64,000 nucleotides of DNA from assembly GCF_028502605.1 (NCBI RefSeq), contig NC_079235.1:434001-498000 (forward strand). Direction: 5' to 3'. The position numbers were made by a program, and so were the translations under genes. This DNA comes from Trichoderma breve. Taxonomy: Eukaryota; Ascomycota; Sordariomycetes; Hypocreales; Hypocreaceae. The notes beneath the pieces were generated by a model. It did not search any database. It was given only the letters and a program-made list of their open reading frames with translations, and was not told where the DNA came from. Shown here one piece after another: positions 9,697 to 21,139 of the stretch; position 1 is the stretch's first letter; each line of letters begins with the position of its first letter.

Positions 9697-12564
9697 ATGG
9701 CGCCAGCCCGAGATCCCGCCAAGGAGGGTCTCTTGCGAGAGCATGAAAGCTCCCGACGCACCTCAACCGAATCTGATGATGACTTGGACCTGGACGAGCT
9801 GACCAAGGATGGCGATGCCATCACTTCATCCTCAAGGGACTCATCGCGATTGACAGACTCCAAGCAGCGCATCCCCGGCCGCCTGTCATGGATGTTGCCT
9901 CGACGCATGCGCAAGAGCCGGTGCTGCATCGCCGTCCTTGTTGTTGTGGCCATCATCATCATGCTGCTCGCTGCTGGCGGCGCCTTCGGATACAAGAAGC
10001 TCAAGATTAGACCGCTCGATGGAAAATCTCCGCCGTGGTATCCCACTCCAAGGGGCGGTTCCGTGCATCAATGGGCTGATAGCTACAAAAAGGCCGCTGA
10101 GATGGTGGCCAACATGACCCTGGCGGAGAAAGTTAACATAACCACTGGAACCGGATGGAGCATGGGGCTTGCGGTTGGAAATACGGCACCGGCGGTTCAT
10201 GTGGGATTTCCTGCATTGGCTCTCCAGGATGGGCCGCTGGGCATTCGTTTTTCGGACAATATCACGGCTTTCCCGGCTGGAGTGACCGTTGGAGCGACGT
10301 GGAATAGGAAGCTCATGTATGAGCGAGGCAAAGCCCACGCACTTGAAGCTCGTGGCAAGGGCATCAACGTCCTCCTCGGACCCGTTGTTGGCCCATTGGG
10401 TAGAATGCCTGCTGGCGGGCGAAACTGGGAGGGCTTCGGGGCCGATCCATATCTCTCGGGTGTCGCGGGCTACGAGACCATCAAGGGCATTCAGGACCAG
10501 GGCGTCATGGCTACCATCAAGCATTTCATTGCCAACGAGCAGGAGCATTTCCGCCAAGCCTGGGAATGGGTGCTGCCAAACGCTCTCTCGTCCAACATTG
10601 ACGACCGCACCATGCACGAGGTGTATGCCTGGCCGTTTGGCGATGCTGTCAAGGCCGGAGTTGCCAGCGTCATGTGTTCCTACAACATGGTCAATAACTC
10701 ATACGCCTGCGGAAACTCTAAGCTACTTAATGGTATTCTTAAAGATGAACTAGGATTCCAGGGCTTCGTCATGTCCGACTGGCTGGCACAGCGATCCGGC
10801 GTTGGGAGTGCCCTGGCTGGCCTCGATATGAGCATGCCAGGAGATGGCCTGCGTTGGCAGGACGGCAACTCCCTATGGGGCCCTAACCTCTCCCGCGCTG
10901 TCTTGAACGGCTCATTACCCCTCGAAAGACTCAACGACATGGTTATTCGCATTGTTGCCTCATGGTATCAGCTCGGTCAGGATGACGAGAAGCTGTTTGA
11001 CAGGAAAGGGCCCAACTTTTCTTCATGGACTAATGACAAAATGGGTGTTACGGCACCTGCCAGTTCTTCGCCTCAGGACAAGGTCGAGGTTAACAAATTC
11101 GTCAACGTGCAGGCTAATCACTCCATACTGGCTCGTCAGGTCGCCGCGGAGGGCACCGTTTTGCTCATGAACGACGGTGTCCTTCCTCTCGGTCTTGATG
11201 GTCGCTTGAGTGGTGATGACTCAACCCAAAGCAAGAGAGACGGCCAAGTACGGATAGGCATCTTTGGAGAAGATGCTGGACCGGGCAAGGGGCCCAATTA
11301 TTGTGAGGATCAGGCGTGCAATGACGGTACCCTAGGCTCCGGCTGGGGAAGCGGCGCTGTCGTGTTTCCGTACTTGGTCTCTCCAATCGAAGCTCTCCGA
11401 AAAAAGTTTAACAAGGAAAAGGTCAAGCTTACCGAGCATCTGAAGAATGATAAGCCGGCAAAGGACGTTATCCAGAACCAGGACATATGCTTGGTGTTTA
11501 TCAACTCTGACTCTGGAGAAGGATATCGCACGTGGGATAGCGTTCATGCTGATCGCCCTGACCTCAAGGCGCAAAAGGGTGGTGAAGTACTCGTCACCGA
11601 GGTCGCAAAAAACTGCGGCGGCGGTTCAGGTACGACAATTGTCATCATTCACGCTGTCGGGCCCGTGACGGTAGACCCTTGGGTCGATCTTCCCACCATC
11701 AAAGCACTCGTTGCTGCTAATTTGCCTGGACAGGAGAGTGGAAATGCCATTGCAAGCATCATCTTTGGAGAGGAAAATCCAAGCGGCAAACTGCCGTACA
11801 CCATTGGCAAGTCCCTCGGTGATTACGGACAAGGCGGTCAAGTCATGTATCTGCCAAATGGAGTCGTCCCGCAACAAGATTTCAGCGAGGGCCTCTTCAT
11901 TGACTACAGGCACTTTGACAAGTATAACATCGAGCCTCGATACGAGTTTGGATTTGGGCTCTCATACACAACTTTCGAATACAAAAACCTCAAGATTACG
12001 GAGACCAAGCCAAGATCGCCTCTACCTGATGAGCGTCCGGCAGCTCCAGAGGTTGAGCCCCCGAAATTTGATACTACTATCCCGAAAGCTGAAGAGGCAT
12101 TGTTTCCATCGAGTATTCGCAAGCTCAAGAATTACATATATCCGTACATCGATTCTGTGGGTGACATTAAGAAAGGCAAGTATCCGTACCCTGAAGGCTA
12201 CGACGTACAACAGCCCCTATCTGGTGCCGGCGGTGGCGAAGGTGGCAACCCGTCCCTATGGGAATCTCACGTAACTATATCAGTGGAATTGACCAACACG
12301 GGCAAGGTTGGAGGTAAAGCTGTGCCCCAACTATACCTCTCATACCCAGCCTCAGATACGGTTGAATTCCCAGTTAGAGTTCTTCGCGGGTTTGACAAGG
12401 TCCTTATCGAAAAGGGGGAAACGAAGACGGTGGTGTTTAACGTGACGAGAAGAGACTTGAGCTACTGGGATGTAGAAAGGCAGAATTGGGTCATTCCAGA
12501 CGGAGAGTTTACATTTGCTGTTGGGGAGAGCTCGAGAGATTTGAAAGTTACGGGGACATGGTGA
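9697..12564 (+). CDS. Membrane-anchored GH3 beta-glucosidase
   Basis: Single-exon 955-residue glycoside hydrolase family 3 enzyme, expected to release glucose from beta-glucosides at the cell surface or in a secretory compartment. There is no cleavable signal peptide. Instead a Ser/Asp-rich cytosolic tail (1-75) ends in basic residues followed by one strong membrane segment (about 76-99), giving a type II topology with the catalytic part outside. The TIM barrel includes KHFIANEQE and the nucleophile motif GFVMSDW with Asp361. The second domain has the family GLPGQ-like block (ANLPGQESGNAI) and PSGKLPYT, followed by YEFGFGLSYT and a C-terminal FnIII-like domain ending in the family GEFTFAVGESS motif. 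It resembles the Aspergillus bglE/bglF membrane group more than secreted Cel3A. An insert of about 90 residues (roughly 770-860) splits the FnIII-like start. It converges with the ACC deaminase gene, 156 bp away. Confidence 0.93.
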   Translation: MAPARDPAKEGLLREHESSRRTSTESDDDLDLDELTKDGDAITSSSRDSSRLTDSKQRIPGRLSWMLPRRMRKSRCCIAVLVVVAIIIMLLAAGGAFGYKKLKIRPLDGKSPPWYPTPRGGSVHQWADSYKKAAEMVANMTLAEKVNITTGTGWSMGLAVGNTAPAVHVGFPALALQDGPLGIRFSDNITAFPAGVTVGATWNRKLMYERGKAHALEARGKGINVLLGPVVGPLGRMPAGGRNWEGFGADPYLSGVAGYETIKGIQDQGVMATIKHFIANEQEHFRQAWEWVLPNALSSNIDDRTMHEVYAWPFGDAVKAGVASVMCSYNMVNNSYACGNSKLLNGILKDELGFQGFVMSDWLAQRSGVGSALAGLDMSMPGDGLRWQDGNSLWGPNLSRAVLNGSLPLERLNDMVIRIVASWYQLGQDDEKLFDRKGPNFSSWTNDKMGVTAPASSSPQDKVEVNKFVNVQANHSILARQVAAEGTVLLMNDGVLPLGLDGRLSGDDSTQSKRDGQVRIGIFGEDAGPGKGPNYCEDQACNDGTLGSGWGSGAVVFPYLVSPIEALRKKFNKEKVKLTEHLKNDKPAKDVIQNQDICLVFINSDSGEGYRTWDSVHADRPDLKAQKGGEVLVTEVAKNCGGGSGTTIVIIHAVGPVTVDPWVDLPTIKALVAANLPGQESGNAIASIIFGEENPSGKLPYTIGKSLGDYGQGGQVMYLPNGVVPQQDFSEGLFIDYRHFDKYNIEPRYEFGFGLSYTTFEYKNLKITETKPRSPLPDERPAAPEVEPPKFDTTIPKAEEALFPSSIRKLKNYIYPYIDSVGDIKKGKYPYPEGYDVQQPLSGAGGGEGGNPSLWESHVTISVELTNTGKVGGKAVPQLYLSYPASDTVEFPVRVLRGFDKVLIEKGETKTVVFNVTRRDLSYWDVERQNWVIPDGEFTFAVGESSRDLKVTGTW

Positions 12565-12720
12565 TATTTCATTGGACGAGATATAAAAATGCGGCGATGT
12601 TACTGGAGTGCTCACTGGATGAAGCACTATAGATGGCTATCAAACTCTTTGGATATTTCATTCTTTACACAAACAAGGAGAAACTAAGAAACAAGAGATA
12701 TAAGACGTACAAAAGCTTTG

Positions 12721-13829
12721 TTAAATAGACGAATATGCGTTCAAAGCCATCTGTCCTCCAAGATGAGCGTACAAAACATTCCCACTCGCAATCTCGCCAT
12801 TCTTGATGAGCGCCATCATGCCCGCCAAACTCTTCCCCTCATAGACCGGGTCCGTAATGAAAGCCTCAGTGCTCGCTCCAAACTTGATGGCCTCAATCGT
12901 CGTCTCATCCGGAATGCCGTATATCTTGGCGTTGAACCTGTCGTCCAATATAATATCCGCCTCAGTCACATCGTCTTCCGAGAGGCCAATCTTGGCAGCA
13001 GTGAATTTGGCAATGCGCAACACCTGGTCAAACGTCTCCTTGGGCTTCCCCGAAGCATCAATCCCAATAACCTTACGCTTGGCCGAACCAAGCTTCACCT
13101 GCGCAAGCTTAAAGCCAGCCACAATGCCCGCCATAGTCGACCCCGTCACAGCACAAACAACAATCGTATCGAAAAACACGCCCATCTCCTTCTCCTGCGC
13201 CTCCACCTCCAGCGCCCACCTTGCAAACCCAAGCCCTCCAAGCGGATGATCCGACGCTCCCGCAGGGATATAGTACGGCTTCTTACCGGCGCTCTCGAGC
13301 TCCGCCTTGAGATTCGCCAGCGTGGGCTTGTGCTCGATGCCAAAGAGCGACGGGTCGAGCCTCACGTCGCCGCCCATGAGACGGGACAGCTGGATGTTGC
13401 CGACTTTCTCATAGCCTGGGTCGTGCCAGTCCACCCAGTGCTCTTGGACGGTGGCGGCGGCGAGGCCGAGTTTTGCTGCGACGGCGGTGACGGCGCGGGT
13501 GTGATTGGATTGGACGCCGCCGATGGAGACGAGGGTGTCACTTCCTTGGGAGAGAGCCTCGGCGGCGAGATACCTGTGTATTGTTAGCAAGATGATGGGA
13601 GAAGATGGGGTGGATGAAAGGGGGGAGGGAGATGGATGGTTTACTCTAGCTTGCGGACTTTGTTGCCTCCATAGGCGAGGCCGGAGTTGCAGTCTTCGCG
13701 TTTGGCGTAGACGTTGACTTTGCCGCCGAGAGCAGCGGATATGCGAGGGAGTTGCTGGATGGGGGAGGGCCCGAAGAGGAATGATTCACGGGGGATGCTG
13801 GCGAATGGCTCTGGGAGAGTGAGGGCCAT
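12721..13829 (-). CDS. acdS: 1-aminocyclopropane-1-carboxylate (ACC) deaminase, PLP-dependent
   Basis: Converts ACC, the ethylene precursor of plants, to 2-oxobutyrate and ammonia in the cytosol. Two exons on the - strand: 13645-13829 and 12721-13573, separated by a 71-bp intron with donor GTAAAC and branch CTTGCTAAC, giving 345 residues, the normal length. The PLP lysine lies in GGNKVRKLE (K57). The active-site loop is [11 protein letters not shown]. Glu298 (in TEAF before DPVYEGKS) and Leu333 (in YAHLGGQ) occupy the two positions that distinguish true ACC deaminase from D-cysteine desulfhydrase, which has Ser/Thr there. Tyr305 lies in DPVYEG. This supports ACC deaminase over the desulfhydrase. 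In plant-associated fungi the enzyme can lower plant ethylene; that role here is inference from family knowledge. Confidence 0.93.
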
Positions 13830-16046
13830 GGTGATGATACTGGTTGGTAGATGGGTTTAAGTGTGAAGATTCTCTGGTGTAAGTCAGTAGATGTGATGAT
13901 GATGGTAAGGATGATGAGGATGATGTTGTATTCGATGAAAGTGATGATGGCTCGATATATACCATTGAGACTTGGCAATCTACAATTCCATATCCTCGGT
14001 TATCTCTCTCTCAAATCACCGATCTCGGATAATGAGGTTTATCAGCATCCATGATATATCTTGTATCCATCTCGCGCTAATGTGAGACAGAAGATGCGGA
14101 GTAAAAATAGTATTAAAATAGCCAGCCACCCACAATGCAACCTCATGCTAATCGCCGCCCCCGCGCCCATGATTGGCACGCCTGGATCTTCTAGAAAGCT
14201 TGTAAATCTCCTTGAAGGCGGGTCTGCCTATCGTTTATTTGGCGATTTGGGCTGACTTTCGGGCATATTCTGGGGATAGTGGATGTGATGTGTGTTTGGA
14301 GGGCGCGGGAGGTTGTCGAGAGGGCGTGGGCGGATAGTGGCGGCTTGGGGGGGTTTTGGGGGACGATGGGATGATGTGAGGGCGGGATGGATGAGGGAGG
14401 TGATGCGGGATCGGGGATGTTTGATGATGGGATGATGTTGATGGTTTTGGGCTTGTGTTGATGTTGATGGTGATGATGATGGAAGGGGATGCTATTGGTG
14501 GATGATGTGAGGATATGGGGTATGCGTATATGCAGAGCAAGGCTAGGATTGACAGGTATTATATCGTTAGACTATGTATTAATTAGGATACAAATTATTA
14601 CACATAATGTATCAATATAAGTAATGGGTAAGAATTGAGAGCTTTTATGCGTTGATCCAAGTCTTCAATCCGCTACTCCTATCCTCTCAATGTGGTGGGC
14701 TCTAGATAACTGCACTGCAGAGGGGCTATGATGCAATGTGACCATCTGTTATGTTACCCGACCTCATGAGATATTCAATGAATATTTTAATAATATGTAA
14801 ACAAGTAATTTGATAACTCACTTTAACAAGTCTATCAAAAGTATATGCAGAGGGCGTTGTCGAATCGTCCGCGGTGTGCTTACACGAGGCCCTCTCCTTC
14901 GACACCGGGAAAACGCTGGCCTTATCACACTCAGATATCCATATTATTATCTATATATTAAAATCTTCAGATCGAAATACTCCGCTATCGAGCCCAGAAA
15001 ATTAAGTAATGATAGCTGTCTTAATGCAGGTACTTAGATGACTCCATACATAGAGCAACTCTTATTGATAGGTGAATTAGTGCACCAACGTCAAGTCATC
15101 CACATCAATAACACAACTCGATATTCTAATAGGATTAATGCGGTAAATGGGTCATTTAAAGAAGAAGAATTAACTACCGAGTCGTCGCCACTTATCTGCA
15201 TGTTTGTGACGCATTGTCTTAGACAGCTTCTAGGGACCATCGAAATCCTACATTTCCACCATATCATCTTCAGCATCACGCCATTCTTATGCAACATCTC
15301 AAGCTCCCTTGAATACTAACACTGTCCGAGACATTCTCTCAACAAATCTGGTACTAATCCTGCTCTCTTCAACAATTAAACTCGTCTCAGCTTTGTCGGC
15401 TATTTTGGCTTCAGCCACTCACAGTGCCAGGTCGAGACTCCATCTTACACCGTCCAAAACAGCTGCAGAACCGACCCGCTATTCGGTCCGTGCCGCTCAC
15501 CAAAAGGCGAAGCTCTCCAGCTTCACGCATGAGTGGGAGTGTTCAATGATGATAAAGTTAGACCAATCTCGCTTCAGTTGATTAAAATATGACATATTTA
15601 CTAAAGGAGAGTAAAATAGGCTGATTGATGGCTATATCCAAGTCTCGTATCTGTACATCCCGGAGCACCGTTATCGCCCTTTATCTCACCACCTTTCGAG
15701 GTCCCCACCTCAAAAAGCTTTCCATCGTTCCCAGCCCTGACGTCTTCCATTCTACATCCTCCGAATCCTTCCTCCACAGCGCCACAATCTGCCTTCAATC
15801 CACTCGCATCGTGCTGAAGACGTTGACACAGCATGATCTTGTGGCGGCAGATTGGCGCGCAGGTTCTGGCTCACACGCCCGCCGTCTGAACCACCCACAA
15901 GCAAACGAACTGTCGGATCGGACCATCACGCGCAAAAGACGAGTAGTAGACGAGCTACAGAAAGCTGTTGAAGATCTCACGCCTCGGAACCAAGAACAAA
16001 GAAACACAATAGAAGAGGCGTTCCGAGATTGTCCGCCGGCGGCATC
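13830..16046. other. Intergenic region
   Basis: About 2.2 kb between the ACC deaminase (-) and the MFS gene (+). It contains TGATGATG-rich low-complexity DNA (13890-13930), G-rich purine DNA (14280-14520) and A+T-rich DNA (14560-15600). No open frame has a recognisable domain; the frame at 15625-16050 (+) overlaps the probable MFS 5' leader. Confidence 0.5.
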
Positions 16047-17937
16047 ATGACGCGCCCTGCAAACGCTCGACCCGGACCGGGCGTCACGACTCGGTCAAGA
16101 TCGTCCAGGTCCTCCGGCTCGTTCCACGCCGGCGCTCCCATTCCCATCATCGCATCCATGAGACGGCCCTCGATCCCGCGATACCAAACATTCCCGACGC
16201 CTCCTCCCAAACCGCCCTCCGATGCTTCCAGCGACCGCTTCGCCACGGCCGTCGAGTCCGACTCGTCGTCCACCTCGTCCTCCCGCGATCACGATGAGAC
16301 GCCTCTGCCCGTGCGCCAGCTCCTCCTCCTGGCCTTTCTCTCACTGGCAGAGCAGACGGCGCTCAACTCGATAGGGCCATATCTGCCACAGATGGTGACG
16401 TCCATGCCGGGCATACCCAAGGAAGAGAGCGGTCTGTATGTCGGTCTGCTGGCCAGCGTCTTTGCCCTGGCGCAGCTCTCCACAAACTTCGTCTGGGGCT
16501 ACATGTCGGATGTCGTGGGCCGAAAGCCGGTGCTGCTGGCCGGGACCTTTTCGCTCATGTGCTGCTTTTGCGCTTTTGGCTTCTGCAAGCAGTACTGGCA
16601 AATGATTTTGGTTCACGCCGCCATGGGTCTGCTCAATGGCAATGCGGCCTGCGTGCCAACTGTTCTGGGCGAAGTAACAGATCGATCCAACCAGAGCAAG
16701 GCGTTTACATATCTTCCCGTTATTTATTCTCTGGGAGGACTTACGGGCCCTGCGCTGGGAGGAATACTAGTCGGGCGCATGGGCAAAGAATTTCCTTACC
16801 TTGGGCCCAACGTGCTGAGCGCCGCTGTTCTTGCGGCAGCCGTCATTGTGGTGGGCATCTGGTTTGAGGAAACGCTGGAAGATGTCGACGATGATCCGTG
16901 GAAACCAACATGGGCTACCCGGCTCTCCAATCGCATTTCAAACATCTTTAGTCGAACTCCGCGACGAGAATCGTGGAGCTCGAGGTGGCCTCGTCCTCAA
17001 GCCGCCTCTCAAACCCAGCCCTTGTTATCCCCAAGCTCTGAAGAGGCTGCCTCTGATGACAATGACGGCAGTCCCGATGATGACGAGGCACTTGAGATAT
17101 CAAAGCCGGCGAACGGCAATCACAAGGAACACAAGCCATGGCGCGAGCTTCTCAATCGCACTACAATGACCCTCCTGGTTACGTATCTAATATTCCAATT
17201 GGCCAACATTAGTTTCAACAGCTTGTATCCCATTTTCGCAGCCTCTCCGTCTCCAGCGGGCCGAGATCTTGACCCCGGCAAAATTGGCGTCAGCTTGAGT
17301 TTCGCAGGTCTGATTACTATTCTCTTTCAAGCGTTTCTGTTCCAGCCACTCAAGAGCCGGTTCGGAAACTTGGGCACATATCGCTTCGCCCTCTTTGGCC
17401 TAGCAGTCAGCATGATTGCTATGCCGTGGGTTGGCAATGTTGATGATAAGCCCCTATTCGGCCTGGGAACTGGAACCATGTGGCTGTATATCGAGCTTGG
17501 CGTTGTACTGATTTTGAAGACCATCTGTGCTGTGGGCGGACTTTCGTGTGTGATGCTATTGGTAAGTCAAATTAAATTGCAAGATGCGACATCTTTCGCC
17601 TTTAAATCTAACAGGTGTCATCCAGATAACCAACTCGGCGCCTTCCCACAATAGTCTGGGAACCCTGAACGGAGTAGCCCAGACATTATCGGCTCTAGGC
17701 CGCAGCATTGGTCCTTTTGCTTCGGGTAGTTTGTTTACGTTGTCCATGGGTATTCAGCCCAAAGGCGAGGTTTTTGCGTGGAGTTTATTTGGGGGCCTGG
17801 CTCTTTTGGGATGCATTGGGTCAATCTTTATTCGAGGCGATGGGCTTGAGAGCGACGACTGGTATAACGGGGAGGATGAGGAGGGCGAAAGGGGTGAGGA
17901 TGACGGGCATGCTGACATTGAACAACAACGGGAATAA
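16047..17937 (+). CDS. Major facilitator superfamily transporter (YCR023C/ZIFL-like DHA group)
   Basis: Predicted 12-segment membrane transporter of 608 residues. Two exons, 16047-17561 and 17626-17937. The donor is GTAAGT; the acceptor chosen is CCAG at 17622-17625, because it joins CVMLL to ITNSAPSHNSLG in frame, whereas the nearer ACAG would create a stop. The frame stays open upstream of 16047 but the ATG there is the first in it. The N-terminal ~80 residues are Ser/Arg/Pro-rich and cytosolic. The MFS signature GYMSDVVGRKP lies at about 151-161. A long acidic and Ser-rich central loop (about 278-361) separates the two halves, and an acidic tail ends the protein. Sequence style matches fungal vacuolar or drug:H+ antiporter-like carriers of the YCR023C group; the substrate cannot be told. 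No neighbouring gene suggests a pathway. Confidence 0.88.
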
Positions 17938-19261
17938 GCGCTGATTTGGATATATACTATTGGAAAGCTGTAATTAAAGATACCAGGGAGACAGGATAAA
18001 TATCATAATAAATATAGTGCTGTGAAGATTTAATTGCACTTGAGAAGAGGAAAATGGTAACCCGATATGTACTAGAAATTCCTGGAGGGTAGTATGTTCC
18101 CTAATCGTTGTTAAACCATGTCGTATATGCGATTGAAAGTGTCTTTCAAAGCATAAGCTTGTATAGGCCGTTCGTGACAACGGATCGGATGTCGGATAGG
18201 CTCAACTTATACTACTTCCACCAGCAGGGGTTCCAAGCCGAAACCGACAACCGGCAGCGCTTTCACAACTGTCATAACGACACATCTTTTAAATCACTTT
18301 AACAGCACTTTAACAGTACTCCCATTAGACGGAGGCCAGAATCTCCTCCGTGCCAATCAACTGCCGGACCCGGGGAACGCCAAAATGACCGTAAAAATCG
18401 AAGCACTGAGACGTGATTCGCCGCCCTGCTCGGGACATCGGCAGCCAAGGCACATAGGCATACTCCGCAAAATCTGCTCATAGATCCAACGACAAGGCAT
18501 CAATCGAACGGGCTCTAGGCCACGGTAGGCAATTTTCCCTAGGAACGGCCCCTTTAGCTTATTTTTCTCGCCTTTTGAGTGACGGAGTGAGATTTTAGGG
18601 CCAGCGGTAAGGGGAGGGTGATGTGATGGGGGAAGTGGATGTCTTTTTTGACGTTTGGGCGTTATGCCGATGGTCCGACGGGGCAAGAGTTTGCGGCAAT
18701 AGGAGAGAGGATAGAGGAACAGATGAACAGAGGAAGTCTTTTGTAAGAGCTGATTCGCGGATAATTCTTGTCAAGTAATAAAGAGTAATATGATTAGAGC
18801 TAGTGAGATGTCAGAAGTTTTGTACGTATTGCCCTTTTTTGGTCGAGTTGAGTCAAGGGATATGCCAAGAGACCGACGAGCCGAGTCAAAGACTGGAATG
18901 TTACTCAAAGGTTAATAGGGCAAGCATGTCGGACTTAATAACAATGTATTACGCAGTTTGCTGATTGGACGAATCTATTTGAATAATCATCTTGTGTTGT
19001 TTCGTATCCTTGACAGTATACACATTATGGAGTTGAGCAAGTTTGTGATGAACATGCAGTGATGCTGCAGCCCTGAGATCGGCGTCCCCATGTGTATGTT
19101 GACGGACAGGATGTAACAAAATAATATTCCGTGTGTAACAATATATAAGCATCGCAGCTCTTACGTCCGTGGCCTGTCCCTTCGTTCCTCGATACAAGGC
19201 CAGAAAATCAACTTGCTGGCAACACCAACAGACAGCAGGCTCACAAGTTGAGGACAAAGAA
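17938..19261. other. Intergenic region
   Basis: No gene supported. The left part is the MFS 3' region and the right part is the promoter of the YVTN protein, which has a TATA-like box at 19141-19149. Confidence 0.5.
19141..19149 (+). promoter_or_regulatory. TATA-like element of the YVTN protein gene
   Basis: ATATATAAG lies about 113-121 bp upstream of the chosen ATG at 19262, a good core promoter candidate. Confidence 0.45.
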
Positions 19262-20716
19262 ATGAAAAGCAAAATGCTGTCCCCTAGAACACTCGCACTA
19301 CTTGCCTTGGGCTTTGGAGCTAGATTCGCTTCAGCATGGGACCAAGCTCCCGCCCTCGCCGGCAAAGGCGCACCCATCTCCGACTCAGACCGCCTCTACA
19401 CCGGCGACCAGTCATCCAACACCATCACCGTCATCAAGCCGACTACAGGCGAGGTGCTGGGCACCATCAGCTTGGGAGACAGCCGACTAACAAACGACTT
19501 GAACCCACAGTACGTCAAGGCCGTAAACTCTCACGGTCTCGGCTTCTCTCCCAATGGCAAACTTATTGTGTCTCTGGCCATTACGAGCAATACCGTGACA
19601 GTATTCAGCACCGAGGATAATTCGGTTGTCTCGCAAACGTCTGTGGACCGCAGCTCCCATGAGGCCTTCTTCGAGAGGGACAACCGACACGTCTGGGTCG
19701 GCACGCGAGGCGTTGACCGTATCGACATCGTCGACGGGCTCAAGGGCGGCGTAGTCGGCTATGTCGAATCCTATGGAGGTCCGAGTAAGGTCGTCTTCAG
19801 CCCGGATGGGAAGACGGCGTATGCGAACCATGTGCGATCCCCCTCGCTGTCCGTCATCGACGTAGCCAAGCGCAAAGTCATCGCCAACATCACGGGATTA
19901 GGCGACGTCTTTTCGTCCGACATGATGATCTCGCCAGATGGACAACGGCTCTGGACAGCGCACAAGATGGTGGGCAAGGTGTCCATCATTGACCTCGTCA
20001 AGCGTAAAGTCGTTGGCGTCCTGGAAACGGGGGACGAGACCAACCACCCCAACTTTGCCGTCATCAACGGCACCATGCACGCGTTCGTCACCGTGGCATC
20101 GCTCAACGAGACGAGAATGTATTCGCAGCCGCGGTCCGACAAGATGCCCGTCTACTTGGGCGCCATCCAGGCCAGCGGTGTCGAGCCTCACGGCCTGTGG
20201 CCCAGCGCGGACAACACGCACTTGTATGTCGTCAACGAGCACTCGGATACGGTCGACTTTATCGATTTGACCGTCTCCCCCCCAAAGATTGTCAAGACTA
20301 TCAATGTCGCCCAGGAGGGCCAGTCCATCATCTACGTGTCAGGCGCAGTGTCTTCCGCCAGCAACGGCACGCAGAACCTGGGCAAGCAGGGCCTTTTCAA
20401 CAAGCCGGCACTGAACAAGATCCTGACGGAATCTCAGCCCCAGGCATCTGGAAAGGTGTCACCTTCGTGTCTCGTTACGGTGAGGCCGGAGATTGGACTG
20501 GACATGTTCCAGGTGATTGGGCGGAATCTCGCGTTCAACACGACTTACACCGTTTCGGCAACGGTTGGGGACAAGATGATTCCGCTGGTGGATTTCAATG
20601 CGACGGCGCCGATGGGAGATGGATGCGGGACTGCGCCGCAGGTGTTGGCGTTTTTCAAGTTTATCGGCGTCTATGATATGGATGATTTGGTGATGACATC
20701 TAAATCAGATGCTTAG
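19262..20716 (+). CDS. Secreted YVTN-type beta-propeller protein, function unknown
   Basis: Single-exon protein of 484 residues. The frame is open further upstream but contains no earlier ATG, so M at 19262 is the start. A second in-frame Met four codons on could also serve. Residues 1-25 form a signal peptide (hydrophobic LALLALGFGARFASA before WDQAP). The mature part shows repeated beta-propeller blades with the pattern SPDGK/SPNGK, then a strand, then xVIDxxKRKVxxxI. Examples are GFSPNGKLIVS, VFSPDGKTAYANH, MISPDGQRLWTAH and LWPSADNTHLYVVNEH. This is the YVTN/lactonase-like repeat style of surface-associated proteins. The C-terminal ~100 residues do not look like a propeller and contain a few Cys. 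Several N-glycosylation sequons occur. No catalytic residue set is recognisable, so lactonase activity is not claimed. It is convergent with the next gene. Confidence 0.85.
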   Translation: MKSKMLSPRTLALLALGFGARFASAWDQAPALAGKGAPISDSDRLYTGDQSSNTITVIKPTTGEVLGTISLGDSRLTNDLNPQYVKAVNSHGLGFSPNGKLIVSLAITSNTVTVFSTEDNSVVSQTSVDRSSHEAFFERDNRHVWVGTRGVDRIDIVDGLKGGVVGYVESYGGPSKVVFSPDGKTAYANHVRSPSLSVIDVAKRKVIANITGLGDVFSSDMMISPDGQRLWTAHKMVGKVSIIDLVKRKVVGVLETGDETNHPNFAVINGTMHAFVTVASLNETRMYSQPRSDKMPVYLGAIQASGVEPHGLWPSADNTHLYVVNEHSDTVDFIDLTVSPPKIVKTINVAQEGQSIIYVSGAVSSASNGTQNLGKQGLFNKPALNKILTESQPQASGKVSPSCLVTVRPEIGLDMFQVIGRNLAFNTTYTVSATVGDKMIPLVDFNATAPMGDGCGTAPQVLAFFKFIGVYDMDDLVMTSKSDA

Positions 20717-21139
20717 ATGATGAGTTAATAGCCGGTGATGGATGATTGAGTGACAAGTGACGAGAGAGTTTTGCATTACCAGTGTATTAATTTGAGCTGT
20801 AGATAGTAATGATTCGGATCTATGTTTCTTAGGTGTACATGTATATCGATAATAGATATCTTATGTCTATTATAACAATATTGATGTTGAGATGACGGTT
20901 CTTGAACTCAATACGAGGATGACTTATGTCAGAAGTTGGTCTAGCAGAGGAGAGTGAAGAGAAATAAAAAAAAAAAAAAGGCTTAAAATAACAAACAGCT
21001 TGTCTTTTAAAAATCTGGGCCTATACTAACATATATGGGTGTAGGAGCGAAAGGCGCAAATGAGTTATAGTAGATAAGGTAGATGTTATGAGACGCAACT
21101 CTTCAAAGGCAAAACTCTACAAACACGTATCATACCCTG
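20717..21139. other. Convergent intergenic region
   Basis: The 3' regions of two convergent genes. A+T-rich, with a run of 13 A near 20967. No gene seen. Confidence 0.55.

Noticed and set aside
12718..13587. 289-codon + strand frame opposite ACC deaminase
   Set aside because: Exact antisense mirror of the main exon; Arg/His-rich translation without a recognisable fold.
13890..14520. TGATG- and G-rich low-complexity DNA considered as coding
   Set aside because: Frames translate to Ser/Pro/His repeats with no start context; typical simple-sequence intergenic DNA.
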